64,000 nt of DNA from assembly GCF_008254045.1 (NCBI RefSeq), contig NZ_CP042425.1:6634001-6698000 (forward strand). The letters run 5' to 3'. Below, in pieces: positions 40,351 through 49,101 of the stretch; positions within the stretch are counted from its first letter, which is position 1; each line of letters begins with the position of its first letter. The notes beneath the pieces were generated by a model, which was not told the DNA's origin, did no database searches, and was given only the letters and a program-made list of their open reading frames with translations. The translations under genes and the position numbers were made by a program. The DNA comes from Limnoglobus roseus. Its GTDB lineage: Bacteria > Planctomycetota > Planctomycetia > Gemmatales > Gemmataceae.

Positions 40351-41565
40351 ATGCCAGACTACACCTACGAAGCCCTCGCGAAGACCGGCCAAAAGCAGAC
40401 CGGCACGCTGACCGCCGGGTCGGAGCGCGAGGCCGCATCAGTACTCGACTCGCGGGGCCTGTTCCCGATCAAGATCGCGTCGGTCAGCCGGTCCGGGGAA
40501 GGTGGCGGGTTCTCGCTCTTTTCCGGCGTTAGCAAGCGCGAAACGGCCCTGATCTACGGCCAACTCGCGGACTTACTGAACTCGGGCGTGCCCCTGCTGC
40601 GCGCGCTCGAAATTCTCGAACGACAAACGACGAATAAACGGCTGTCGTCAACCATGCGCGACGTGCGGCTCAAGGTCGCCGACGGGACGAGCCTTTCACA
40701 AGCGATGGGTGCCCACCCGAAAGTCTTTGACGAATTAGCCGTGAGTATGGTGCGGGCGGGTCAGGAAGGCGGCTTCTTGGAAGACGTCCTGACCCGCATC
40801 GCGTCGTTCGTGGAACACCAGGAAGACCTGAAGGCCAAGGTTATCGGCGCGCTGGCGTACCCCGTCTTCCTCGCCGGGGCGGGGATGATCGTACTGAACA
40901 TCTTGATGATCTTCTTCGTGCCGAAATTTGAGCCGATCTTCGCGAAACTGCGGGAGAAAAACGAACTCCCCATGATCACAGTTTGGGTGACGTGGGTCAG
41001 CCACACGATGCAGTCCAAGCTCGGCCTCCTCATTGCCGTGCTGTTCGTCATCGCGGTGGTCGCGTTCTTCAAATGGGCGAAGGGGCCGGGCCGGGCCACC
41101 ATGGACGCGGTGAAAATTCGGCTGCCGCTTTTCGGCAAGGTGTTCCTCGCGTTGTCGTTGTCCCGCTTCACCCGCATCTTCGGCACGATGCTCCAGAACG
41201 GCATCCCGATTTTGAAGGCCCTGACCATCGCCAAGGACTCGACCGGCAACCGGGTGTTGTCTGATGCTATCGCTTTGTCGGCCGAGAACGTGACCAGCGG
41301 TCAGAAGTTGGCCGACCCGCTCCGGCGGTGCAAGTACTTCCCCGGCGACGTGGTGGAGATGATCGCCATCGGCGAGGAAGCGAACACCTTGGAGAAAGTG
41401 TTAATCAACATCTCCGACAGTCTGGAGAAAAGGACGGCCCGGAACCTCGAACTCATGGTCAAGTTGCTGGAACCGTTGATGCTGTTGGTAATGGCCGGCG
41501 TCATCTTAATCGTTGTCGCCGGATTGCTCCTCCCCGTGTTTAAGATGGGGCAGGCCGTGAAGTAA
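40351..41565 (+). CDS. gspF: Type II secretion inner-membrane protein GspF (404 aa)
   Basis: Two T2SSF domains, ~70-195 and ~270-395, each followed by membrane helices: AYPVFLAGAGMIVLNILMIFFV, KLGLLIAVLFVIAVVAFF, and LLVMAGVILIVVAGLLLPVF. Family motifs include GQLADLLNSGVPLLRALEIL, RAGQEGGFLEDVL, RFTRIFGTMLQNGIPILKAL and GEEANTLEKVL. It is the platform protein that contacts GspE and GspL. Start and family length are normal. Confidence 0.96.
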   Translation: MPDYTYEALAKTGQKQTGTLTAGSEREAASVLDSRGLFPIKIASVSRSGEGGGFSLFSGVSKRETALIYGQLADLLNSGVPLLRALEILERQTTNKRLSSTMRDVRLKVADGTSLSQAMGAHPKVFDELAVSMVRAGQEGGFLEDVLTRIASFVEHQEDLKAKVIGALAYPVFLAGAGMIVLNILMIFFVPKFEPIFAKLREKNELPMITVWVTWVSHTMQSKLGLLIAVLFVIAVVAFFKWAKGPGRATMDAVKIRLPLFGKVFLALSLSRFTRIFGTMLQNGIPILKALTIAKDSTGNRVLSDAIALSAENVTSGQKLADPLRRCKYFPGDVVEMIAIGEEANTLEKVLINISDSLEKRTARNLELMVKLLEPLMLLVMAGVILIVVAGLLLPVFKMGQAVK

Positions 41566-41711
41566 TGCGAGTCGCAATCGAACGCAATTCGGCTCTCATA
41601 ATTGGACGCAAACTTCTAATTGATATGAACTTAAAGTCTCATGACTTGTTAAGCGACGTCCACCTATAGTGGATTGGTGCCCGCCAAATATTTCTCCCAG
41701 GAGTCCTTCCC
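41566..41711. promoter_or_regulatory. Intergenic region between gspF and gspG (possible promoter)
   Basis: 146 bases of noticeably lower GC than its flanks; contains TTGTTA and CCTATAGTGG with short spacing, plus other A/T stretches, and a GGAG ribosome site close to the gspG ATG. Extra expression of the major pseudopilin is common, so a promoter here is plausible, but spacing is not canonical. Confidence 0.3.
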
Positions 41712-42134
41712 ATGCTCGTCGCACAACACAGCCCGTTGAATCACACCCGGCGTTCCGCGTTCACACTGCTCGAAGTCCTCGTCGTGGTCGCGATTATCGT
41801 GATCCTGGCAGGTGGAGCTGGCGTTTACGTCTTCGGCTACTTGGAAGACGCCAAGGTTGACACCGCACGCAACACCATCACCATGCTGGAAACGCAGTGC
41901 AAAGCCTATGCGGCCAAGAACGGCGGCCAGTTGCCGGGCACGCTCCAAGAACTCGTGGCACCTACCAATGGTAAGAGTCCTTTGATCGACGGTGGCCCGA
42001 ACGTGCTCCTCGACCCCTGGGGCAACCAATATCAGTACAACCCGGACAACACCAACCAATACACCGGCGAGCCGGACCCGATGGTTTGGACCACGAGCAA
42101 GAAGGGGCCAATTTACAGCAACGCCCGCCGGTAA
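41712..42134 (+). CDS. gspG: Major pseudopilin GspG (140 aa)
   Basis: Prepilin leader MLVAQHSPLNHTRRSA cleaved before FTLLEVLVVVAIIVILAGG; Phe is +1 and Glu +5 as needed. The hydrophobic helix is followed by the pseudopilin domain, TARNTITMLETQCKAYAAK, GQLPGTLQELV, DPWGNQYQYNPD, typical of GspG with calcium-site residues toward the C-terminus. Leader cleavage and N-methylation would require a prepilin peptidase not found in the window. The leader is longer than usual. Confidence 0.95.
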   Translation: MLVAQHSPLNHTRRSAFTLLEVLVVVAIIVILAGGAGVYVFGYLEDAKVDTARNTITMLETQCKAYAAKNGGQLPGTLQELVAPTNGKSPLIDGGPNVLLDPWGNQYQYNPDNTNQYTGEPDPMVWTTSKKGPIYSNARR

Positions 42135-42161
42135 CGTGGAAAACCTAACGGGAGTACGACA

Positions 42162-42701
42162 ATGATCCGCCCCACCGCCCGACCGGGCTTTACCCTGATC
42201 GAGATCCTTGTCGTAATCGCCATGTTGGTCATCCTCGGGGCTGTTCTGGTCCCGAGCATGTCGGGGTTGGGCCGGGACACGAAGACCAAGGCCGCTGCGG
42301 ACCTCGTTCAGAGCTGCATCGCCGATGGCCGCGGCAAGGCCATTGAGACCGGCTTGAACTACCGATTCGCCATCTCCAGTGACGGCAACCGGGTACGGGT
42401 CGCCCCCGAAGTTTTGGACACCCAGGGCCAGGTTCCCGACTCCGCCGGGGGCGTACCCAGCGTTCGAGAAGACAACCTGCCTACGGGGGTAACAATCGTC
42501 ACAATCGACGAAGACCCTCCCAGCCCGGACGCGAACGGGTGGATTGTGTTGGCCACGATTTTGAACGACGGCACCTGCCGGGAAGACTTGGTCGAACTCA
42601 AAATTTCGGAAGCGAGTGTTCAACCACTCGGGGTTCGTATCCGTGGCCTGACGGGCACGACGGTTCTGTTTAACCTGACCGCCGGGGGGAAATCTCCGTG
42701 A
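42162..42701 (+). CDS. gspH: Minor pseudopilin GspH (179 aa)
   Basis: Class III leader MIRPTARPG before FTLIEILVVIAMLVILGAV with Glu at +5. The C-terminal domain is beta-rich (YRFAISSDGNRVRVAPEVLD), as in GspH/FimT. It overlaps gspI by four bases (GTGA). The region between gspG and gspH is 27 bases with a GGGAG ribosome site. Confidence 0.9.
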   Translation: MIRPTARPGFTLIEILVVIAMLVILGAVLVPSMSGLGRDTKTKAAADLVQSCIADGRGKAIETGLNYRFAISSDGNRVRVAPEVLDTQGQVPDSAGGVPSVREDNLPTGVTIVTIDEDPPSPDANGWIVLATILNDGTCREDLVELKISEASVQPLGVRIRGLTGTTVLFNLTAGGKSP

Positions 42702-43171
42702 TCGTTCGCCCATCGGCCCACCGCCCCGGTCTGACGCTGTTGGAAACTATGGTCGCCCTGGCCATTTTCACCATCGGCCTGACGGCCCTCAGTCAACTCA
42801 TCACGATCGGCAGCCGGAACGCACTGGAAGCGTCCCTCCACGCCGACGCGATGCGGTTGGCCCAATCGAAGCTCGCCGAGGTGGAAGCCGGGGCGGTCGC
42901 ACCGGACTCGTCCACGTCGGGAACTTACGATACCGAAACCGGCTGGCAGTGGCAGATGGACTCGTCGCAGACGAGTGTGCCTTACGTTTACCTCATCACC
43001 GTTACCGTGTCGCGTTCCCCGGGGAGTTACCCCCACTCGGTGACGATGACGCAGATGGTTTACGACTCGCGGCAGATGGGCAAGTCCGGTGAGATCGCCA
43101 ATCCCACGACCACGACCACGACCGGGACTGCGACTACGACCGGAACGACGACGGGAGGGACCACGCCGTGA
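42698..43171 (+). CDS. gspI: Minor pseudopilin GspI with Thr-rich tail (157 aa)
   Basis: Starts in GTGA overlap with gspH. Leader MIVRPSAHRPG then LTLLETMVALAIFTIGLTAL with Glu +5. Middle segment MRLAQSKLAEVEAG matches the GspI helix. The last ~25 residues are almost entirely Thr and Gly (TTTTTTGTATTTGTTTGG), an unusual extension outside the pseudopilin fold. Start of gspJ overlaps the stop. Confidence 0.88.
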   Translation: MIVRPSAHRPGLTLLETMVALAIFTIGLTALSQLITIGSRNALEASLHADAMRLAQSKLAEVEAGAVAPDSSTSGTYDTETGWQWQMDSSQTSVPYVYLITVTVSRSPGSYPHSVTMTQMVYDSRQMGKSGEIANPTTTTTTGTATTTGTTTGGTTP

Positions 43172-44106
43172 TACTGACGACCCGTACCACCGCCCGCCGA
43201 TCTGGTTTCACGATTCTCGAAGTCCTGCTTGCCAGCGCCATCGGTGTGTTCCTACTGGCGGCCCTGTACTTCGCCTTCGACCTGTGCCTCCGGCAGACCG
43301 ATTCCGCCCGCGGAATCGCGGAAAAGAGTGACCTCGCGCGGGCCATCACGAACCGCATGACGGCCGACCTCGGGGCCAGCCTCGGGCCGCTCCAGCCCAA
43401 GTCCGGCGGTGGAGTAACCCAGGACAGCACGATCAACTCCGGCACGTCGACCAGTTCAACGACCACAACGCCGACTACGACCGCAACCACGACCACGACG
43501 CCCACAACCACCGATTCCAGCACCGATACTTCCACCGACACGACCGCAACGACCACGGACCAAAGTCTGTCGGCCGACGTGCCGTTCCAGGGGGGCGTCT
43601 TCGGGACGGACAAGCAACTCACGATCTACGCCAGTCGCGTGCCGACCGACCTGCTCAACCCGTTGTCGGCGGAGCAAACGATGCTCGGGGCCGACCCGAA
43701 GCCGGACCTGCGGCGGATCACGTACTACCTCAGCGCGACCGGCGGGTTGTGCCGGCAGGAACAGTTTCTGGTCACGGCCGACGGCATCCGCAACTCAACC
43801 GACCCGGATCACTCCCGCGAATCGCTCGACCTGATCGCCGAGGAAGTGACCGACGTGACCTTCGAGTACTTCGACGGCACGACCTGGACGAACACCTGGG
43901 CGGGCGATGACGACGGGGGCGATGGCAAAACCGTGAAGGGGCCGCCGCGGGCCATTCGCATGTCGATGACCATGCAGGACACCGACGGCGTCACGAAGTC
44001 GATCGAACACGTCTTCGCCCTCCGGGCGGCAGTCGGCACGTACCAGGCCCCGGTCGCCGCCGACACCACGACGACCGACACGACGACCACGGGGGGTTCG
44101 GAATGA
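43168..44106 (+). CDS. gspJ: Minor pseudopilin GspJ with Thr/Ser-rich insertion (312 aa)
   Basis: Leader MILTTRTTARRSG then FTILEVLLASAIGVFLLAAL with Glu +5. Body has the GspJ pattern (LRRITYYLSATGGLCRQEQF, VTDVTFEYFDGTTWTNTW). Between residues ~92 and 132 lies a Thr/Ser tract (TTTTPTTTATTTTTPTTTDS and similar) not found in typical GspJ, and the C-terminus ends DTTTTDTTTTGGSE. At 312 residues it is about 100 longer than normal. Coupled to gspK by ATGA. Confidence 0.9.
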   Translation: MILTTRTTARRSGFTILEVLLASAIGVFLLAALYFAFDLCLRQTDSARGIAEKSDLARAITNRMTADLGASLGPLQPKSGGGVTQDSTINSGTSTSSTTTTPTTTATTTTTPTTTDSSTDTSTDTTATTTDQSLSADVPFQGGVFGTDKQLTIYASRVPTDLLNPLSAEQTMLGADPKPDLRRITYYLSATGGLCRQEQFLVTADGIRNSTDPDHSRESLDLIAEEVTDVTFEYFDGTTWTNTWAGDDDGGDGKTVKGPPRAIRMSMTMQDTDGVTKSIEHVFALRAAVGTYQAPVAADTTTTDTTTTGGSE

Positions 44107-45626
44107 CGACCCGACCGAACGCGAAGCCCGGTTACGTTCTCCTCGTCGTCGTCATGGTCATCGTGATCCTGTCGCTGACGGCCTACCGGTTCGCCGACGC
44201 GATGGGGTCCGAGTTGCAGGTCGCCTACCGCGCCGGCGAGGGGTTGGAGGCGAAGAGCTTCGCCATCTCCGGCATTCACTACACGATGGGCCTGCTGGCC
44301 GACCCGGACTCGTTCGCGAACGTGCTGGGCAGTGACCCCTACGACACCGACGCGCTCGTCAACGTGACGGTCACGAGCGATGGGCCGCGCGGCGGCGGGC
44401 GGTTCACGATCGTCAGCGTGGCGGAAAGCGACACCGGTGGGTCCGGGGCCGATAAGTACGCCCTCCGGTACGGCGTAACGGACGAGTCCGGGAAGATCAA
44501 CCTCAACACGATGATGCGGATCGACTCGTCGGGGGAAGCCCTCCGCGCGATGTTGATCCTGCTTCCGAACATGACGGACGACGTTGCCGACGCCATCACC
44601 GACTGGCTGGACGCCGACGACGACCAACGGGACAGCGGTGCGGAGTCGGGGGCGTACCCGAACTACCGCCCCCGCAACGGCCCGATCAACTCGATCGAAG
44701 AGTTGCTGCTCGTCCGCGGCGTGACCGTTCAAAACCTCTTCGGCAACGACCGCAACCGCAACGGCGTGCAAGACCCCGATGAGAACGACGGGAACGACTT
44801 CAACCGCGGGTGGTCCGACTACCTCACCGTCTACGGCCACGAGTTGAACGTCGATTCGACCGGCCAACCGCGGGTTTATGTCAACGACACCAACATGGCC
44901 ACGGTGAACCAGAATCTCGCGGCCATCGTCGGCCAAGACCTCGCCGACTACACGATCGCGTATCGGTTGTACACGACTTCCGCATCGACGACGGCCCCGG
45001 CCACCGGCACGGTGACGGGGACGGTGAACGACCTTCGCACCGCGGTGCAGAATTCTCTGGCCGCGAACCCCACGGCCAAGCGGCAGGTTCGCAACTCGAT
45101 GCTCTCGATGGTGAACACCCGCGTCACGCTGCCGAAGGCGGCCAACGCCCCCATGAACGCCCCGACCGTGGTGGTCAACTGCCCCCTCAACGACGAGACG
45201 CAGTTGAAGTCTGTGATCGCGAACGTCATGGACAAGGTGACGGCCAAGAGCAACTACGAACTGAACCCGCGGATCAACGTCAACACCTGCCCTCCGACGC
45301 TGCTGTCCGTCCTGCCCGGCGTGACACCGGAAGACGCGACGAACTCCGTGGCCGTGCGGGCGAACCTCGACCCGACGAGTGCCGAGTACAAGACCGGGGC
45401 GTGGCTGTACACGCAGGCCGGGATGAACATCAACATCTTCAAGAACATCGAGACGTACATCACCGGGTACACGCAGACGTACCGCGTTCAGGCCATCGGC
45501 TACTTCGCCAACGGCGGGCCAGTCGCCCGCGTCGAGGCGGTCGTCGACACGAACGGCGGCTACCCGCGCATCGTTTACTTCCGCGACCTCACCGACCTGG
45601 GCAGTGGGTTTACCCCGCCGCGCTAA
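44103..45626 (+). CDS. gspK: Minor pseudopilin GspK (507 aa)
   Basis: Leader MTTRPNAKPG then YVLLVVVMVIVILSLTAYRF; residue +5 is Val, as in other GspK proteins that lack Glu5 and cap the pseudopilus tip. Conserved features: GVTDESGKINLNTMM (calcium/HhH region), ADAITDWLDADDDQRD, EELLLVRGVT, and RINVNTCPPTLLSVLPGV. At 507 aa it is larger than the usual 320-350, with additional sequence in the middle. Overlaps gspJ. Confidence 0.92.
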   Translation: MTTRPNAKPGYVLLVVVMVIVILSLTAYRFADAMGSELQVAYRAGEGLEAKSFAISGIHYTMGLLADPDSFANVLGSDPYDTDALVNVTVTSDGPRGGGRFTIVSVAESDTGGSGADKYALRYGVTDESGKINLNTMMRIDSSGEALRAMLILLPNMTDDVADAITDWLDADDDQRDSGAESGAYPNYRPRNGPINSIEELLLVRGVTVQNLFGNDRNRNGVQDPDENDGNDFNRGWSDYLTVYGHELNVDSTGQPRVYVNDTNMATVNQNLAAIVGQDLADYTIAYRLYTTSASTTAPATGTVTGTVNDLRTAVQNSLAANPTAKRQVRNSMLSMVNTRVTLPKAANAPMNAPTVVVNCPLNDETQLKSVIANVMDKVTAKSNYELNPRINVNTCPPTLLSVLPGVTPEDATNSVAVRANLDPTSAEYKTGAWLYTQAGMNINIFKNIETYITGYTQTYRVQAIGYFANGGPVARVEAVVDTNGGYPRIVYFRDLTDLGSGFTPPR

Positions 45627-45644
45627 CACCTTGGAGTCCCCCTT

Positions 45645-47351
45645 TTGGCCCGCTATCTCGCGATCGACGCCGACGCCCACGGCTTGACCGTGGCGTCCGG
45701 CACTGTTCGAAGCGGGGTCGTCCATCTTGAGCAAACGCTCTCCTGGACGGAAAACCCGCAACCACTCTCGCCGTCAACGGCCGGGCCGCTCGGCCGCAAA
45801 CTGGCCGAGTTACTCAAGACCGCGGGCATTGCACCGGCCCCGGTGCTGTTCGCCATCGGCCGGGACCGGATCATCCTCAAGGAGATCAAGCACCCGCCGT
45901 CGCCGCCGCAGGACGAACCCGCCGTCGTCCGCTTCCAGGCGATCAAGGAACTGACCGAGTCGCCCGACGACGGCGTACTGGACTACCTGCCCCTCGGCAG
46001 CGACGCGGCCGGGGAACGGCGGGCGTCCGTCGCGTTCCTCCACAATGACCAGTTCAAATCGTTCCGCGCAATGTGCGACGCGGCCAACCTGAAACTCGCC
46101 GGCGTGACGCCCCGGCCGTTCGCAGCCGCATCGGCGGCCGCGCGGGCCGTGACGACAGGTGCGGTGCCTGCACCGGACAGCGCCGACGCGGCCACCGCCG
46201 TCGTCACTCTCGGCGAATCGGCCGGCGAGTTCACGGTCGTCAAGGCCGGTCTGGTGCGGTTCTCCCGCCCCATCTCGGCGATGGCGACGGCGAACGAGGC
46301 GACGCTCGTCGCCGAGTTGCGGAAGAACTTGAACGTCTACTCGGCCCAGGCCGCCGGCGACGCCATTCAAGCGATCTACCTGGCGGAAGGGGAAACGGGG
46401 AGCGGCGGTTGGTCCGGCCGCCTCGGGGCGTCGTTGCCGGTGCCGGTCCATGCGTTCGACCCGCTCGCCGGGTCGCCCGCGGCCGAGCGGATTCCCCCGC
46501 GGATCCGATCCCGGTTCGCCGGCGTGGTTGGCCTGCTGGCCGGCAAGGCGAAGATCGGCCCGGCGCCGATGAACTTCGCCCAGCCGCGGCAACCGCGGGC
46601 CGCGGTCAACCCGAACCGCAACCGTCTGGCTGTTGCCGCCCTCCTGGGGATTGTGCTCCTCGCGGCCCTCGGCTTCGGCGGGTACGTGCTGGTTCGCGAC
46701 GCGGAGGCCCGGACGACGGCCCTCCGTGCCGAGGTCGCCCGACTCGACGACGGCATCAAGAATTTGGAACCGGACGTGAAGCGACTCGCTGCGGCCGAGG
46801 AGTACGACCGACGGAACGTCCCCTGGCTCGACGAGATTTACGACCTGTCGGTCCACTTCCCGGACATCAACAAGATGAAGGTCGTCGCGTACGTGGGGGA
46901 CGCCCTGCCGCCGCCGACGAATAAGCAGAAGGCGGTGGCCCAGGGACCACCACCGGCCCCCGGACAGCCCGCCGCCGTAGCGACGCCTGTCACTCCCGCG
47001 GTCAAAGCCGTGCCAGGTCCGGTGGCGAAGATCCGGTTGACCGTGGTCTCCGAGAACCCGACGCTGCCGCAAGAGCTCGTCCAGGCGTTGGCCCGCGAGT
47101 CCCGCTTCTACTCCGGCGTGCGAATGACGACGGGAGCGTTGTTGCCGGGCGGAACCTCCCGCACCCCCGTCCAGCAGTTCTTCATCGACGCGAACGTCGT
47201 CCGGCGAGCGCCGGTCGATTACGCGGCGTTACTTCGCGTAACCCTGCCCAAGCCCGTCGCGGCAGCTGCGGAACGCCCCGCAGTGCCGGACCCCGACGAC
47301 CTGCCCGGCGACCCGCTCGGCGGCCTACCAGACGGAGGTGCCAATCCATGA
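45645..47351 (+). CDS. gspL: GspL-like (PilM/PilN-type) cytoplasmic-membrane protein (568 aa)
   Basis: TTG start at 45645 with TTGGAG eight bases upstream. Residues 1-~310 resemble the actin-like PilM/GspL cytoplasmic domain (MARYLAIDADAHGLTVASG, VVTLGESAGEFTVVKAG). A membrane helix follows near 327-350 (AVAALLGIVLLAALGFGGYV), then a PilN-like periplasmic coiled coil (AEVARLDDGIKNLEPDVKRL) and a Pro-rich spacer with a final ferredoxin-like domain. It should recruit GspE. Longer than standard GspL (~400). Overlaps the next gene by ATGA. Confidence 0.75.
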   Translation: MARYLAIDADAHGLTVASGTVRSGVVHLEQTLSWTENPQPLSPSTAGPLGRKLAELLKTAGIAPAPVLFAIGRDRIILKEIKHPPSPPQDEPAVVRFQAIKELTESPDDGVLDYLPLGSDAAGERRASVAFLHNDQFKSFRAMCDAANLKLAGVTPRPFAAASAAARAVTTGAVPAPDSADAATAVVTLGESAGEFTVVKAGLVRFSRPISAMATANEATLVAELRKNLNVYSAQAAGDAIQAIYLAEGETGSGGWSGRLGASLPVPVHAFDPLAGSPAAERIPPRIRSRFAGVVGLLAGKAKIGPAPMNFAQPRQPRAAVNPNRNRLAVAALLGIVLLAALGFGGYVLVRDAEARTTALRAEVARLDDGIKNLEPDVKRLAAAEEYDRRNVPWLDEIYDLSVHFPDINKMKVVAYVGDALPPPTNKQKAVAQGPPPAPGQPAAVATPVTPAVKAVPGPVAKIRLTVVSENPTLPQELVQALARESRFYSGVRMTTGALLPGGTSRTPVQQFFIDANVVRRAPVDYAALLRVTLPKPVAAAAERPAVPDPDDLPGDPLGGLPDGGANP

Positions 47352-48844
47352 GCACTCGTGAAAAGCGAATGTTACTCGTCGTCGGGGTACTCGGGTTGGT
47401 CGGGCTGATCTTCGGCGTGTACCAAATGATCTTGGTTCCGCTCCAAGAATCGCGGGCCGAGTTCAACCGTTTGTCGGGCGAGCAAGGCGAGAAATCGACT
47501 GCGCTAGACTTGATGCGATTTGACCTGAAACGGCTTCCCGCGGCGAAGAAGCGGAGCCTCCCGGCCGACTTGGACGTGGCGAAGCGGGAGTACGAGGCGA
47601 CGCTCAGCTTCCTCATGCGCGACTCCGGCGTACCTGCCGGGTATACCATCGTGCCGAAGGATGCAAGCGACCTGCGGAGCGTCCCGGAAATCGGTCCGAA
47701 GAAGCCGGCGTACAACCGCATCGGGTACGACGTCCGCATGCAAAAGGTCGACCTGCCGACGCTCACGAAGGTGCTGAAGGGCTACTACGACCTGAACCTC
47801 CTCCAGCAGATCACTCACCTCGACGTGAAGCGGGTCGAGAAGGAAGGCTCGTCCGGGGGCATCTCCCGGCGCGGGGCCGACCGGGCCGACCTGGAAGTGA
47901 CGCTGCACACCGAGGCGATCATCCTGGACGGGGCCGAGAACCGTCGGACGCTGTTGCCGATCCCCGACGCGGTCGCAGCCGTCGGCGGCAACTTGGCCTA
48001 CCTGGCCATGCAGAACATGCCAGAGGCGAATCGCAAGCAGAAGATACAACTCTTCCCGCCCGTCTTGGCCGCCGGCATCGAGCACAACCTCCGCGATTAC
48101 CTCGTCATGGAAGCCCGCGACCCTTACCACGGCTCACTGCCCCCGCCGAAGCCTGAGGTCAAGGTGCCAGATAAAGTTGACAACGGTGCTGGCATATTCA
48201 GAGCTCCGCCCGAAGATACGCGACACTTCATCGTCCTGAACGCGATCACGACTAACACCGCTGGGGTGCGGCAGGCGACGATCTGGGACAAGTCTATGAA
48301 CCACATTTACGAGGTCAGCATTCTGGACGATGGCGGGAAGCCGGAAGTTAAGGCCGAGAAGTTTTACGTTCTGGGCGGGCAGTTCAAGCGAATGGAACGG
48401 AACGCCGAACTCGTCATCGCGGAAGAGGGCACGACCGTCGATCGCAAATTCAAGGTCATCGCCTTCCACGAAGACGGTCTGGTCCTTTCGGAGAGCGTGG
48501 CCGAAGGCACAGCAAAGGAGAAGGACGCCAAGGCCGCACCCGAGCCGAAGAAAAATAACACCCGGCCAGGTGGTGCTCCCGGTCGCGACGCTGGAAAGGA
48601 CAAGGCACCAGTTAAGGCGACCAAGGAGCAAAACGCCCTTTCGGGCACCGTCGGCGGCATCGGCATGACGAGGCCGGTCCTGACGGAATCGGTCTTCGTC
48701 TGGCGGATTGGCCAGACGCTGGACCTGCTCAAGCCCCTTCCGACGGCCGAGGGACACGACTTGTTGAAGAAGGTCACGGCCACCGTTCCCACGCCACCCG
48801 TGCCCCCAGAACTCGCACCCTCCCCGCGAGGTTTGGAGAATTGA
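47348..48844 (+). CDS. gspM: GspM/PilO-like membrane protein (498 aa)
   Basis: A short cytoplasmic start (MSTREKRML) and one membrane helix (LVVGVLGLVGLIFGVYQMIL) lead into a PilO/GspM-like coiled coil (EFNRLSGEQGEKSTAL). The rest is periplasmic; a central region (~210-420) has no match by eye and ends in a Pro/Lys-rich segment (KKNNTRPGGAPGRDAGKDK). Typical GspM is only ~160 aa, so the C-terminal part is a large addition and could partly substitute for missing GspC. Function assigned by position and topology. Confidence 0.6.
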   Translation: MSTREKRMLLVVGVLGLVGLIFGVYQMILVPLQESRAEFNRLSGEQGEKSTALDLMRFDLKRLPAAKKRSLPADLDVAKREYEATLSFLMRDSGVPAGYTIVPKDASDLRSVPEIGPKKPAYNRIGYDVRMQKVDLPTLTKVLKGYYDLNLLQQITHLDVKRVEKEGSSGGISRRGADRADLEVTLHTEAIILDGAENRRTLLPIPDAVAAVGGNLAYLAMQNMPEANRKQKIQLFPPVLAAGIEHNLRDYLVMEARDPYHGSLPPPKPEVKVPDKVDNGAGIFRAPPEDTRHFIVLNAITTNTAGVRQATIWDKSMNHIYEVSILDDGGKPEVKAEKFYVLGGQFKRMERNAELVIAEEGTTVDRKFKVIAFHEDGLVLSESVAEGTAKEKDAKAAPEPKKNNTRPGGAPGRDAGKDKAPVKATKEQNALSGTVGGIGMTRPVLTESVFVWRIGQTLDLLKPLPTAEGHDLLKKVTATVPTPPVPPELAPSPRGLEN

Positions 48845-48860
48845 AAACCAGACGGGATCG

Positions 48861-48896
48861 GCAAGGGGGGCAAGCCACACGGCTTGCCCCCCTTGC
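48861..48896. terminator. Strong terminator between gspM and gspD
   Basis: A perfect 16-bp stem (GCAAGGGGGGCAAGCC / GGCTTGCCCCCCTTGC, 48861-48876 and 48881-48896) with a four-base loop lies 17 bases after gspM and is followed by GTTT. It should stop most transcripts, implying that gspD has its own promoter in the next 200 bases. Confidence 0.85.
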
Positions 48897-49101
48897 GTTT
48901 ACCGGCGAAGATGCGAGACTCCTAAAGCTCTCATTCTGATTAAAAATTCCCGGCATCTCAACAAAAGTGATTGCGAAGAGGTTACGCTTAGGATAAACCA
49001 CCGCCCGAATCCACGGGCCGCGGACGAGGTTGGGTGTCGGGGGACACGCCAATCTATGGGGGCAGGAAGCCGCACCGTGTGACACGTTGGGGGAAAACTC
49101 T

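Noticed and set aside
43809..45761. 650-aa minus-strand frame opposite gspJ/gspK/gspL
   Set aside because: Antisense shadow of GC-rich coding sequence; Arg/Val/His-rich with no motif, while the plus strand has clear pseudopilin genes.
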